Positions 36,831-46,980 of a stretch of DNA of 56,625 bases are shown one piece after another; the stretch's first letter is position 1, and each line of letters starts with the position of its first letter. The position numbers and the translations under genes are program-made. Source of the DNA: Carex sylvatica (lineage: Eukaryota; Streptophyta; Magnoliopsida; Poales; Cyperaceae); the NCBI GenBank assembly GCA_964058845.1, contig CAXKVR010000022.1, positions 1 to 56,625 on the forward strand. The letters are read 5' to 3'. The notes below the pieces were generated by a model, which was given only the letters and a program-made list of their open reading frames with translations, had not been told where the DNA came from and searched no databases.

Positions 36831-37185
36831 GAGTAAATTTCGACGGAAATTACTAAACTTTGTGCTTTGTCATGAATTGGTCACGCAGCTTTGATTTGTT
36901 CAAACTAAGTCATTCAACTTTTAATTTGTCTTAAATTGGTTATTCTATAACTTTTTCATTCAAAATACTAATGGAATAAGTCCATTATGTTCAAAATACT
37001 AACTGAATATGCTTATTCCGTCCAAAATTCTAACAGAATGAGCATATTCCGTCCAAAATACTAACTGAATGAGACGGCATTTTGGATGCAAAAATTATAA
37101 TGTAATTAATTTGTAACAAATAAAAAGTTGAATGTCTAATTCGTGACAAAGTACAAAATTTGGTGGTCTTTGAAAAAATTTATCC
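36831..37185. mobile_element. Mutator-type MITE inserted in repeat copy 2
   Basis: TTGTGTGAA stands at 36822-36830 and again at 37186-37194, a perfect 9-bp duplication. The homologous site in copy 1 (30984-30992) has a single CTGTGTGAA followed directly by the sequence found right of the insertion here, so it is an empty site. Short inverted ends are GAGTAAATTT and AAATTTATCC. The interior repeats 'TCCAAAATACTAAC(T/A)GAAT' several times. Confidence 0.88.
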
Positions 37186-37512
37186 TTGTGTGAAAGTTAA
37201 TTCAAGTCAGATGATTCTCGATCAGATGCCAATCGAACCACCCCTGATCTCAAACTCTAGATCTCATTGCTTGTTTTTTTGGACTACAAAAAAAATGCAG
37301 CCTGTATGCAGAGTTCTGGTATCACAAAATTATGGAAACCCGAATTGTAAATGGAAATAAATATATCATTTCTCATCAATAATTTTTCGTCTTGATCTTC
37401 ACCCATGCTCACAAAAGTTCGTATTTACTAATTTGACTTTCCTCTTCTAATTTCTAGTTTCCGTGGCACCTATTTTTTTCTTTCATTTCTGCAGTGGATT
37501 AAACTTGGGTCT

Positions 37513-38813
37513 ATATATAATTTATTTACCAATCTGACCCAAATCTATAATGTATGGGGTATCTTTAAGATTCGCGCAACTGTATAACGAACTGACCGTA
37601 TTCAAACAAAACATTACCGGACTGTTATTGATTTGCTAGAGCCCAAAATATATATCCCTGCCCAATCTCACCAATTCTCGTGACAAATTGGAAACTTAGC
37701 ATTTAGCAAGCTACAGCATCACTAATTATGATGGAAATTCAGATATCTAATTATGATTGCCTCTCTGGTTAAAACATGCATCTTTTAATTTAAAAAAAAA
37801 AAATCAAATCATCGAAAATAAGATGATTTTTTTTTTCATTTCATAGATAAAATCGAAATTATTCATTTATGTCACTGAATTAATGATTTGATTCTAGTAT
37901 TTTTAAATAGCAGTATGTCTTTGTCACAAAAAAAATCCAAAAAAATCCGGGACCGAACCATGCCCTCTCTTGTCCTTCCTCTTCTCTTCCACCTGACTCC
38001 GTTGGCGGAGAAGCTAATGAAACCGAATCAATTGTTTGATTCTATTAATTTTCCAGACTGTGCAGTCATTAGTGTGATAAATTATAAAAATAAGTGAAAC
38101 CAAATCATTAATGCAGTATTGCAGTTATCTATTTATTTTGAAAAAAAAAAATCTTTGCAACAAATTAATTTTTTAATTTTAAATAAAATAATAGTAAAAC
38201 ATATGTTACATCCCGATAGATGAACTTAATAGAGTTCTTAATTTTGCCATTAATTTAATGGTAGATTAATATGTAATAGAGTTTTTAATCTTTTGAAATT
38301 TTTTTTTTGAAAGCTTGATAGCGGCTATCAAGATTAATCTTTTGAATTTAACAGCTAGAAAAAATTGTGAAAGAAAACAAATTATATTTGACCATTTACC
38401 TGGCAAAATTTTGCTAACTTTATATCAACCATCACTCTCAGCAAATATTGTTGTATTTTAATATGGATGTGTACTAAGAACCCGTAATAGTAAATTACAA
38501 CATTTACTATGGGCCGTCCCATTTCGTACAATCCTCCCTACTAAATAGCATGCTAATTTTTTTGAGATCCAACCCTCTATTTGTCCAGAGAAGACCTGAG
38601 CCGTTGATTCTATAAATCTCAGCCACTCATCAAAACAGATCTTAATCTCAGCCTTTAATAAATAATTTTGATTTTATACACCTGTTTCATGTTGTCAAAC
38701 GTGTAGAAATCTAAATTTAGTGATTTATATCCATGCTACATATAATGCCACACAGAAATTGTATCACTGAATCTTCTTTTTTCCACGCGTTTTCTACTGT
38801 TTCCAACTTTTTC
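37513..38813. other. Repeat copy 3 start, then intergenic DNA
   Basis: To about 37680 the sequence matches 34980-35335 (see there). Beyond that no gene or defined repeat was seen. A 69-residue frame at 37888-38097 has no family resemblance. Confidence 0.4.
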
Positions 38814-39251
38814 GAATTCCTATCCTCTGCGGTACCTCAAACTTTGCGTGACTTTATGGAAAATCTCAACTGTTCAAATATTTTCTGCACGAATCTCAAA
38901 GCTCAATAATACTGGCGCCTGCGCTACCCCCGAATAGGCACCCGACACGTGGGTCAAGCAAAAGTTGAGATAGCGCAGAGGCTACGGGCCGGTGCCTATT
39001 CCCGAGATATCTCAACTTTTGCTTGACCCACGTGTCGGGTGCCTATTCGGGGGTAGCGCAGGCGCCAGTATTATTGAGCTTCGAGATTCGTGCAGAAATT
39101 ATTTGAACGGCTCTGGATATCTCAACTTTTGCGTGCCTATTCGTGCAGAAGTATTATTGAGCTTCGAGATTCGTGTAGACTGTATTTGAACGGTTTAGAT
39201 TTTCCAAAAAGTAAAGGCAAAATTTAAGATATCTCAAATGATATGAATTTC
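38814..39251. mobile_element. Inverted dimer of the GAATTC-family MITE
   Basis: The left part starts GAATTCCTATCCTCTGCGGT and follows the usual order of the short MITE to 38990. It is then followed by a reversed copy, and a third partial copy from about 39113 ends at GATATCTCAAATGATATGAA. Within this, 38891-38972 and 39008-39089 are inverted arms of 82 bp with a single mismatch and a 35-bp spacer. The near identity of the arms against the general decay of the family points to a recent inverted duplication or gene-conversion event. Confidence 0.85.
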
Positions 39252-39610
39252 CTTCCCCATGCGTCCCTTTCTCCTTTCCAACTATGACACTGATTTATTT
39301 GTGAAAATAATATCTTCATTATTCTCCTTATATTTTTTTAATTTGTAATTTTACATGGATGTATTTGAGTTTATGCAAAATTATTTTTCAGATATTGATT
39401 TGCAAATTGCATTAATGCAGGAGTTTTGCAATTAAGAAATGAAATTGATTTCAATTATTTCAGAATAGTTGTTTGCAATTGCAAATCAACAACATCAATG
39501 GAGATGCCGTAATATAGTATTAAACTCTAAGGTTATAATTTACTTTTATTATTGATGAACACATAATAAAGAAATTATTTAAAAAAAGTGATCAAAATAA
39601 TATTTCAACC

Positions 39611-39639
39611 CCCGTTGCAATGCACGGGCACTGGACTAG
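39611..39639 (+). mobile_element. Helitron-like 3' terminus (hairpin plus CTAG)
   Basis: The sequence CCCGTTGCAATGCACGGG can form a CCCGT/ACGGG stem and is followed eleven bases later by CTAG and then host T. Plant Helitrons end in a GC-rich hairpin of this kind a few bases before CTRR and insert between A and T. The 5' end (TC after host A) was not identified, so the length is unknown. It may reach into or past the inverted MITE dimer at 38814. Confidence 0.6.
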
Positions 39640-41239
39640 TAACTATTAAATAATGAACTTTAATCTTGTTCTAAGTTCTAATTTTTCCTGTATTTTTCTC
39701 TCTTTAAATAAGTCTACCAGAGTTACCAAATGGAAAGAAGTTCAAAAACAGAGAAATATTTTTTCATAATAGCTCTGACGCTGATAAAATATTTTTCGTC
39801 TCAATTTAGGACCCAGCTAGGAAAGAAATTAGGTAGGAATTGAGAATTGTTCTTTTTCCCCGTCCAAAGTAAATCTCAAAATCAAACTTATAATTCTTTA
39901 AAAATTAAACTAGAGTAAAATATTATCTGATTTTGAAAAAAAATCGGGCGTGGCTTCCTATGGTTCCTAAAAAAATAATAAATATATAAAATATGTCAGA
40001 CTTTTCAGACGCATTAAATTCTTAGATTTATTCGGACATAGTTTTATAAATCTAGCCCTGCAACAAAGAAAAGCCCTTTGTTGTTCCAACTTTTCTTTTA
40101 TTGTTTATGACATATAATGCACGATATAGCCATTTATTTTTCAATAATTTTTAGAAATTAAAAATCAATTTGGAAACAAATTGTTATTTTTTTCCTCCAA
40201 AAAGAGCAAAAACCTAACCATTGATTTAGTTTAGGTGGAGATAATCAAATGAATAATTCGATTTACCCTATGTTGCACCTTTACACAAATGATAACGCAA
40301 AAAAATTTGGATTCCCTTTTTCTTCCTCCTTTTAAAATTTGATGAGAGAGTCACCTCCGATTTTTGAGCATTTTGTATTGTCATGGTATGCAGCCGAGTA
40401 TTAAGTAAATGAGCGAGTTTAAACAAGTTAATAAATGAGTGAGCTGATAATGAGCAGGTTATGAGTGAGTCGCAAATACATAATTTAACAAATTTTATAA
40501 TTCATTTAACTTTTTTTTTACAATAAAAATCTGTAATAGCATCAACATATTATAAAGTTTCTCACAAAAATAAAATAGAAATCCAAAAATTGAGAGGATT
40601 TTGATAAAGATTGAGCGCTTTAGGGTTTGCTGATTTGGTTTGGTGTGCTAACTTTGACGTATGATACAGGGATTTAATGAGTCAGCGAAGATTTAATGAG
40701 GTAGAAATTTAGTTTATTGATTTATTTGGAATTGGACGTGGCAAATTCTTAATGAGCGGACATGAGTGAGTTGAGATATGCTCATGCTCGACTTATTAAA
40801 TAAATGAACGAGTTGATAATAAATAAGTTGTTAATGAATTTTTAATAAGCGAGTTATTAGCGAGTTATTAGCGAGTTACAAGTTATGAGCCATTTAATTA
40901 ACCTACGTGTAGGTATGATAGAGGGTGAATTGACTATTAATTCGGTCCACATATCTCTAAACCAAATCAATAGTTCTGTCTTTACTATTTTTGGAGAAAT
41001 AAATTGTCAATATATTTTCTAGACAAAACAATATTTTAATTTCTAAAATAAAAAAATGTTTATCTTCTTCTTTTGCAATGTAGGTATGACATCAAGTTGG
41101 CTGCCATTTTCCATCAGCATTTATTTGCTCCCTTCCGAGTGACGTGACGAAAAAAAAAACTACGACCTTTTTTTATCTTTTTCTTTTAATTTGACAAGTC
41201 GTTTTCGTACATTTACAGGGAACATGTTCTAGAAATCTC
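39640..41239. other. Intergenic DNA with GAGCGAGTT-type repeats
   Basis: No gene was found. From about 40390 to 40890 the words GAGCGAGTT, GAGTTGATAATGAG, TTATTAGCGAG and GAGTTATGAG recur many times, a degenerate short-repeat tract of the kind found subterminally in plant DNA transposons. No termini were defined. Confidence 0.45.
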
Positions 41240-41494
41240 CGAGTTTTTTTTAAATACTAAAATTTATAAATATTTTATTAAAAATAACCAAAGTTTGAGA
41301 GACTTTTTAAAAATACTCAATCCGCAGAAAAATAGGCGGCCCGGAATTTTTTATTTTGCTCCGTAGAAAAAATCCGCGACCCGAGATTTTTTTATTTTTA
41401 AGATTATGTTGTTCAGTTTGTTTGAATTTAAATTAGTTTGAATTGTTAAGTTGGAGATTTGTTTGAATTTTATTTGTATGAATTGTTAAGTTAA

Positions 41495-42032
41495 AGTGCT
41501 TCTGAGCCCAACTTTGCACCTCTGGTTAACATAGCAAAACATCTTCAAAAATTATGAAAATTGGCCGACATGCAGTCTTGACATCATAGAACAAGACTGT
41601 GAAGTTTCATACAAAATATCGAAAAAGATCGCGAGATATCATCTCTCAAAAATTGCCCCAACTGCTGAAGGAGTGCTTCTGAGCCCAACTTTGCACCTCT
41701 GGTTAACATAGCAAAACATCTTCAAAAATTATGAAAATTGGCCGACATGCAGTCTTGACATCATAGAACAAGACTGTGAAGTTTCATACAAAATATCGAA
41801 AAAGATCGCGAGATATCATCTCTCAAAAATTGCCCCAACTGCTGAAGGAGTGCTTCTCAGCCCAACTTTGCACCTCTGGTTAACATAGCAAAACATCTTC
41901 AAAAATCATGAAAATTGACCAACATGCAGTATTGACATCGTAGAACAAGACTGTGAAGTTTCATACAAAATCTCAAAACAGATCGCGATCTCAAAATCTC
42001 AAAAGAGATCTCAAAACAAAAAGACTGCTGAA
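41495..42032 (+). repeat. 177-bp tandem repeat, three forward copies
   Basis: The unit begins AGTGCTTCTGAGCCCAACTT at 41495, 41672 and 41849, exactly 177 bp apart. The first two copies are practically identical, while the third has several substitutions and a rearranged end. Each unit includes GGTTAACATAGCAAAACATC, GACATGCAGTCTTGACATC and CGCGAGATATCATCTCTC. I see no reading frame preserved across copies. Confidence 0.93.
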
Positions 42033-42046
42033 GGAGTGCTTCTGTT

Positions 42047-42910
42047 TTGAAAGATGATATCTCGCGATCTGTTTTGAGATTTTGTATGAAACTTCACAGT
42101 TTTGTTCTACGATGTCAAGACTGCATGTCAATCAATTTTCATAATTTTTGAAGATGTTTTGCTATGTTAACCAGAGGTGCAAAGTTGGGCTCAGAAGCAC
42201 TCCTTCAGCAGTTGAGGTAATTTTTGAGAGATGATATCTTGCGATCTGTTTTTAGATTTTGTATGAAACTTCACAGTCTTGTTTTACGATGTCAAGAATG
42301 CATGTCGGTTAATTTTCATGATTTTTAAAGATATTTTGCTATGTTAACCAGAGGTGCAAAGTTGGGCTCAGAAGCACTCCTTCAGCAGTTGGGGCAATAT
42401 TTGAGAGATCATATCTCGCGATCTGTTTTGAGATTTTGTATGAAACTTCACAGTCTTGTTCTACGATGTCAAGACTGCATGTCGGTCAATTTTCATGATT
42501 TTTAAATATGTTTTGCTATGTTAAACTAGAGGTGCAAAGTTGGGTTCAGAAGCACTCCTTCAACAGTTGGGGCAATTTTTGAGAGATGATATCTCACGAT
42601 CTGTTTTCAGATTTTGTATGAAACTTCACAGTCTTATTCTACAATGTTAAGACTGCATGTCGGTCAATTTTCATGATTTTTGAAGATGTTTTGCTATGTT
42701 AACCAGAGGTGCAAAGTTGGGCTCAGAAGCACTCTTTCAGCAGTTGGGACAATATTTGAGAGATGATATCTCGCGATCTGTTTTGAGATTTTGTATGAAA
42801 CTTCACAGTCCTGTTCTACGATGTCAAGACTACATGTCGGTCAATTTTCATGATTTTTAAAAATATTTTGCTATGTTAACCAGAGATACAAAGTTGAGCT
42901 CAGAAGCACT
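42047..42910 (-). repeat. 177-bp repeat, five reversed copies
   Basis: The same unit is reversed; AGAAGCACT at the end of each copy falls at 42193, 42370, 42548, 42725 and 42902, so the period is 177-178 bp. The copies differ from each other by roughly five to ten substitutions. The forward and reversed arrays meet at about 42033-42046, so the whole block can fold into a hairpin of several hundred base pairs. Confidence 0.93.
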
Positions 42911-43108
42911 ATAACTTAACAATTTATACAAACACTTAACAATTCAAGCTAATTTAAATCCAAACAAACTGAACAACATAATCTAAAAAAAAATAAAAAA
43001 TTTCAGACCGCGAATTTTTTCTGCAGTTTGGGTATTTTTAAAAATTCTCTTAAACTTTGATTATTTTTAATAAAATATTTATAAATTTGGATATTTTAAA
43101 AAAACTCG

Positions 43109-44821
43109 AAAATCTACATGGAATTTATCAACATAGACTCAATTTTTATTTTAGGTAACAATGTTCTAGAAGTCTGCCTGAAATTTATTAGCATAGACTC
43201 AACTTTTATTTTATCTTTTGATGACAGTAATGGGTTGCAGATCAGATGATTCTGCCATAAAGCATAAAGCATATCATGCTAATTTTTTGTTCAAAACAAG
43301 ATGTTTAGTTATTAATACATATTTTATTTTAGAGTCTGGTGTCACAAAAAAACTACTAAGATGTCTTATTCAACCATGATTTCTCTACCAACCATTCATA
43401 ATCTGATTTAGAAAAAAGCATGATTTCTCCACCAATTACATTCTCTCACACGTTAGAATTTCTAATTACCTCTAATTGGGTTGATTAACAAATTTATATT
43501 GCATTCAGGTGCTTCATGCTTTAATAAATTTTGACCTAACCTGTATGTTCGTAACTTGCAAACCTAACCAACCTTGACAAAGTTCAAGTTTTCTGTTTGA
43601 ACAAATTTTATATCTTAATTTGTCAAAGAAGATGGCTTGATGGGTTTAACAGGACTGGATGAACAAGTTATGTTGGACTGGAGAGGAGAAAGAATCCGCA
43701 CTGATCCGCTTGACGCGTTGACACTTGACACGGTCTTCCGAGCCGCGCCAAACATTCGTCTTTTCTTGATTGTCGAACTTATAATTATATTGATAATTTT
43801 GACACGAAACCATATTATTATGTATATTTTGCTTAACAATACACAACAAATTAAATAATTGTTATCTAATGTAAAACATACCACAAAATAATATTTAACA
43901 TAACAAATACTATTGATTTGATTTATATATAAAATAATTGATTTTTTTTTAATAGAATTAATTTTAATTATTTAACATAACAAATACTATTGATTTGATT
44001 TATATATAAAATAGCTCCAGAGATCGATGAAGGGAGAACTAAACAGAGATGATCAATAGCATATTTTATAAAACCAAATTTAGTTTCTCTCTCCACTGAT
44101 TTTTAAGATCAGTGGAGGTGTTTTCTTATAAAAATCAAATTAATAATATTTGTCTGTTAAAATAATTAAATTGATTTTATTTTAAAAAAAATTCGATGAA
44201 GTGCCTAAATATTAACAATTCTCAATATGATAATTTGAAATTGTAATGAATATATAATCTTAGAGAAGCGGTGCGTAATAATATGCGTAGAATATATAGT
44301 CTTATACAATAAAATTTGCCAATTCTCACAAAAAAAATATAAAGACAGTAGAGTTGCGATAATATGTGTATGAGGTTTTATTTTTGTTTCATATTGGATC
44401 TTGATATTAACGATAACATTACAAATACACATCATGTATGAAATAAATTGAATGAGTTCAAATCAAACTTTACAAGAGATAAATAGAGATGATGCATATG
44501 CCACCATAAAATGGGTGTGAAATAAATAATTTTGAATTACGTAGTATGGTGTATTACAACGAGATTCAAACTTTCTAATCATACGCGGAGGTACCTAAGA
44601 AGACAAGGGATCAATTAACCCCACCCTCTCTCTCTTTTTCAAATTTTTATATTTTTATTTTTATATTTACATATGATTTTTTATATAGTTTAGAAAAAAA
44701 ATGTTATGAATTATGTAAAATTAACATTCAACATACAAATTTTATATGATTAATTTTTATTCATCATTTATTTGACTTTCGTAGTGTGTAAACATATCAT
44801 ATAATTCATGTTACAATTACG
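43109..44821. other. Intergenic DNA with direct repeat and small hairpin
   Basis: A 44-bp direct repeat starting ATTTAACATAACAAATACTA occurs at about 43891 and 43970. CTCCACTGAT/ATCAGTGGAG forms a 10-bp hairpin at about 44093-44118. A GC-richer island at 43650-43760 gives overlapping open frames on both strands, but none resembles a known protein and no splice context supports a gene. Confidence 0.45.
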
Positions 44822-45444
44822 CAGTGTTATAAAATGCAATTTCTATGTGGTATGCGGAAGACCACTGCATACAGCATATACGGTATACGGACGCATATGC
44901 AAATTTTTATGCGGATTTATACATTCGGATTTTTTCATTAAATATTTAATATTTTGATTATATATAAACTTATATATGCACATAAGATTCTCAAAATATG
45001 AAATTTGTCAAAAGTATGCATGATAATGCCATTCACCCAATCTACATGTAATTTGTTAAAAGTATGCATCCTACGGCCTGTACGAAGAAAATGAAATAAA
45101 AGTGCACCTTGCATTGAAGTGTAGCTTGCGGCGCCTCAACGAAACCAGCTAACTTTTAGTCCCACATCTTTAAGACAATATTTTGAAGACGCTAGAGTCT
45201 TTATAAAAGAAGTCTTCTTCCTTTTCTTCAACTTAATTTAACTAGACACAAGAGTATGGATGAGGATTATGAATTGAATTCGGTTTTTATATCCGATATC
45301 TTTTTAGAATCCGTATTTTTAATTAAAATATTATATATTTTTAGTGGACCATAAAATTTGCATATTAATCCGCATAGTCGAATTCTATGCGACTACAGAT
45401 CAGATATACATATGCAGCCGCATAGACCGCATTTAATAACACTG
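44822..45444. mobile_element. Non-autonomous hAT-type element with 8-bp TSD
   Basis: The ends are CAGTGTTATAAAATGC and GCATTTAATAACACTG, inverted with one change. The flanks CAATTACG (44814-44821) and CAATTATG (45445-45452) match at 7 of 8 positions. The subterminal regions repeat GCATATGC, GCGGAT and TATGCGG words, as in hAT elements. No transposase is present. The interior contains an snRNA-promoter-like pair of motifs (separate entry). Confidence 0.87.
45158..45209 (+). promoter_or_regulatory. USE plus TATA pair resembling a plant snRNA promoter
   Basis: AGTCCCACATC (45158-45168) matches the plant snRNA upstream sequence element RTCCCACATCG at all but the last base. A TATAAAAG box starts at 45202, leaving 33 bp between them, the spacing of Pol II type snRNA genes (Pol III types are about 10 bp closer). 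The sequence after the expected start near 45232 does not resemble U1, U2, U4 or U5, so no RNA gene is called. It could be a relic of a captured snRNA gene or chance. Confidence 0.4.
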
Positions 45445-45452
45445 CAATTATG

Positions 45453-46740
45453 TAATATGAGAAACGTGCACCAAACATACCACATATCTGCTACGAGATA
45501 TACTACTAAATGATATCACAATTATACAATAACACAAAGTGACATAATTACCATACGCTTCAAAATTTATCAAATAGATTTCAAACGTCAAATTCAAATT
45601 GTTTAAGTCGATCTATTTCACGAGTGATATGCTAATTTATATTTAAAATTTATAAATTTTTGAATTTATTTAGTATGAAGTAAAGTGATAAAAATAGTTA
45701 TCACACTCATTTTTCTTATTTTTTGACCGCTTGATTTAAATGCCATCAAAAATTTATAAAATTTGTATATAAACACATCACTTGTGAAGTAAACTAGTTA
45801 TAATAATTTAAAGTCACGTTCAAAATTTATCTAATAAAATTTAAAAACCGGTAACACTTGAAATTCCACCAATAACATAATAGTCGTACTCATAACAATG
45901 CATTATAATATAATCCAGCTAATGACCTCCATATATACTGCCAATAAATCAGTCTCACATAGTACTTAGATATGTTAGGTTACCCAAAACACTTCCCCAA
46001 GGCCACCGCTAATAGTTTTGGTCGACACCTGATAATGAAATTTTGAGATGTAACAAACGAAGATCACTCGAACCCTTTCTCAATCTCAACCCACACCCAC
46101 ACCCACACCCTGCATATTAAAAAGAAAGTTGAAGTGTATTTGAAATAACTCGGGAGTTTCTTTCATAAAATCAACCAGGATATTTGGTTTTTTTTTTTTT
46201 GCACAATGCTGTGTAAAATAAATTAAGTGTTTAGGTTAAGAAAACAATGTTGATTGAATGAGTTTATATATATAAAAAAAATGTAAGCATAATAAAAGTC
46301 CATATGAACTTTTTTTTTTTTAATTAAGTCCTTATGATAATAAACTAAGTCCATACGGACTTAGTTTTTTTTCAAGTCCGTATGATTATAAAACATTAAA
46401 TCCTTAACTAGCTGTAAGACATTACAACCATGTGCAAATAAAATAAAAAGTATTGTTACACTAATAAAACTAATTATACATTCAGAGCTAGTTCACGGCG
46501 TTTTAATAAATCGTAGAACTATATGATTTTTTTTTTCTAATTTGTTCGGATTATATAAATAAATAATTATATTCATCTCCACATTACTATCTCCCCTCTA
46601 TTCTCACAGTTACAATTTAGGAATATTGTATTATGGTCCCCACTAAGTATTTAAATACTTCTAAAATTAGAGGGTCCACGTTAAATAAATAAGGTGATAA
46701 TTATTTAAATAAATAAGGTGTTTTAATATAAAAGAATAAA
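45453..46740. other. Intergenic DNA upstream of the PGAP6-like gene
   Basis: No gene was seen. A near-perfect 26-bp palindrome around ACTAAGTCC-ATACGGACTTAG lies at about 46343-46368, next to related 'AAGTCCGTATG' words. Confidence 0.4.
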
Positions 46741-46850
46741 ATAAATATGTGAGTTTTTGAAGTTTAGAAAGAGAAATATGTAATTTGAAAATTTAGAGGG
46801 GAAATTACGTAATTTGGAAGTTTTTGAGGGGTATACGTGAAATTTCCCCT
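46741..46850. mobile_element. Single MITE arm close to the PGAP6-like start
   Basis: 'AAATATGTGAG', 'TTTTTGAGGGGTATACGTGA' and 'AATTTCCCC' follow the right arm of the MITE at 33029-33684 (there TTTTGAGGGATATACATGAA, then ATTGCCCC). It ends about 130 bp before the ATG, so it probably lies in the promoter or leader. No partner arm was found. Confidence 0.55.
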
Positions 46851-46980
46851 AAAAATAACAACAGTTGTTACTACAAAATCTGTCGTATACTCGTATTCTG
46901 TCCGGTTACACACTACTAATTTTATTTCTTCTTTATTGACCTCTGTCTCTCCGTCTCTTTTTCTTCTCTCCTCTCCAGTG

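Larger units (their letters stand above)
35523..37512. repeat. Larger dispersed repeat, copy 2, with nested insertions
   Basis: Homologous to 29935-31485 in the same orientation but longer, because it contains MITEs at 36036-36213 and 36831-37185 and an extra insertion of about 140 bp at 36536-36675. That insertion has inverted ends around GCGATTTCAA/TTGAAATCGC. Comparison with copy 1 gives the pre-insertion state. The identity of the underlying repeat is unknown. Confidence 0.7.
41240..43108. mobile_element. 1.87-kb inverted-repeat element with repeat array
   Basis: The outer arms (about 41240-41490 and 42905-43108) are inverted copies. They start CGAGTTTTTTTTAAATA and share TTATAAATATTTTATTAAAA, AAATCCGCG/CGCGAATTT and the TTTGAATTGTTAAGTT block. 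Between them lies a 177-bp unit in three forward and five reversed copies (listed separately). The flanks GAAATCTCC and AAAATCTAC agree at 7 of 9 positions, a weak Mutator-like duplication. No transposase frame is visible. The 'TTTTTAAAAATAC-CAA' block is shared with the element at 28066-29051, suggesting a relationship. Confidence 0.78.

Noticed and set aside
37296..37340. 'CTGGTATCACAAAA' as a retrotransposon primer-binding site
   Set aside because: It resembles the tRNA-Met complement TGGTATCAGAGC only in the first eight bases, and no LTR ends or gag/pol coding could be found near it.
43615..43884. Possible small gene in a GC-richer island
   Set aside because: Three frames on both strands overlap; none resembles a known protein, and no start, splice or promoter context supports one over the others.
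45232..45330. snRNA gene after the USE/TATA pair
   Set aside because: The sequence at the expected start does not match U1, U2, U4, U5 or U6 in its known conserved parts.
46837..46980. Upstream in-frame ATG (46837) for the PGAP6-like gene
   Set aside because: It would add 48 residues in front of a well-formed signal peptide, and the added part lies partly in a MITE arm.
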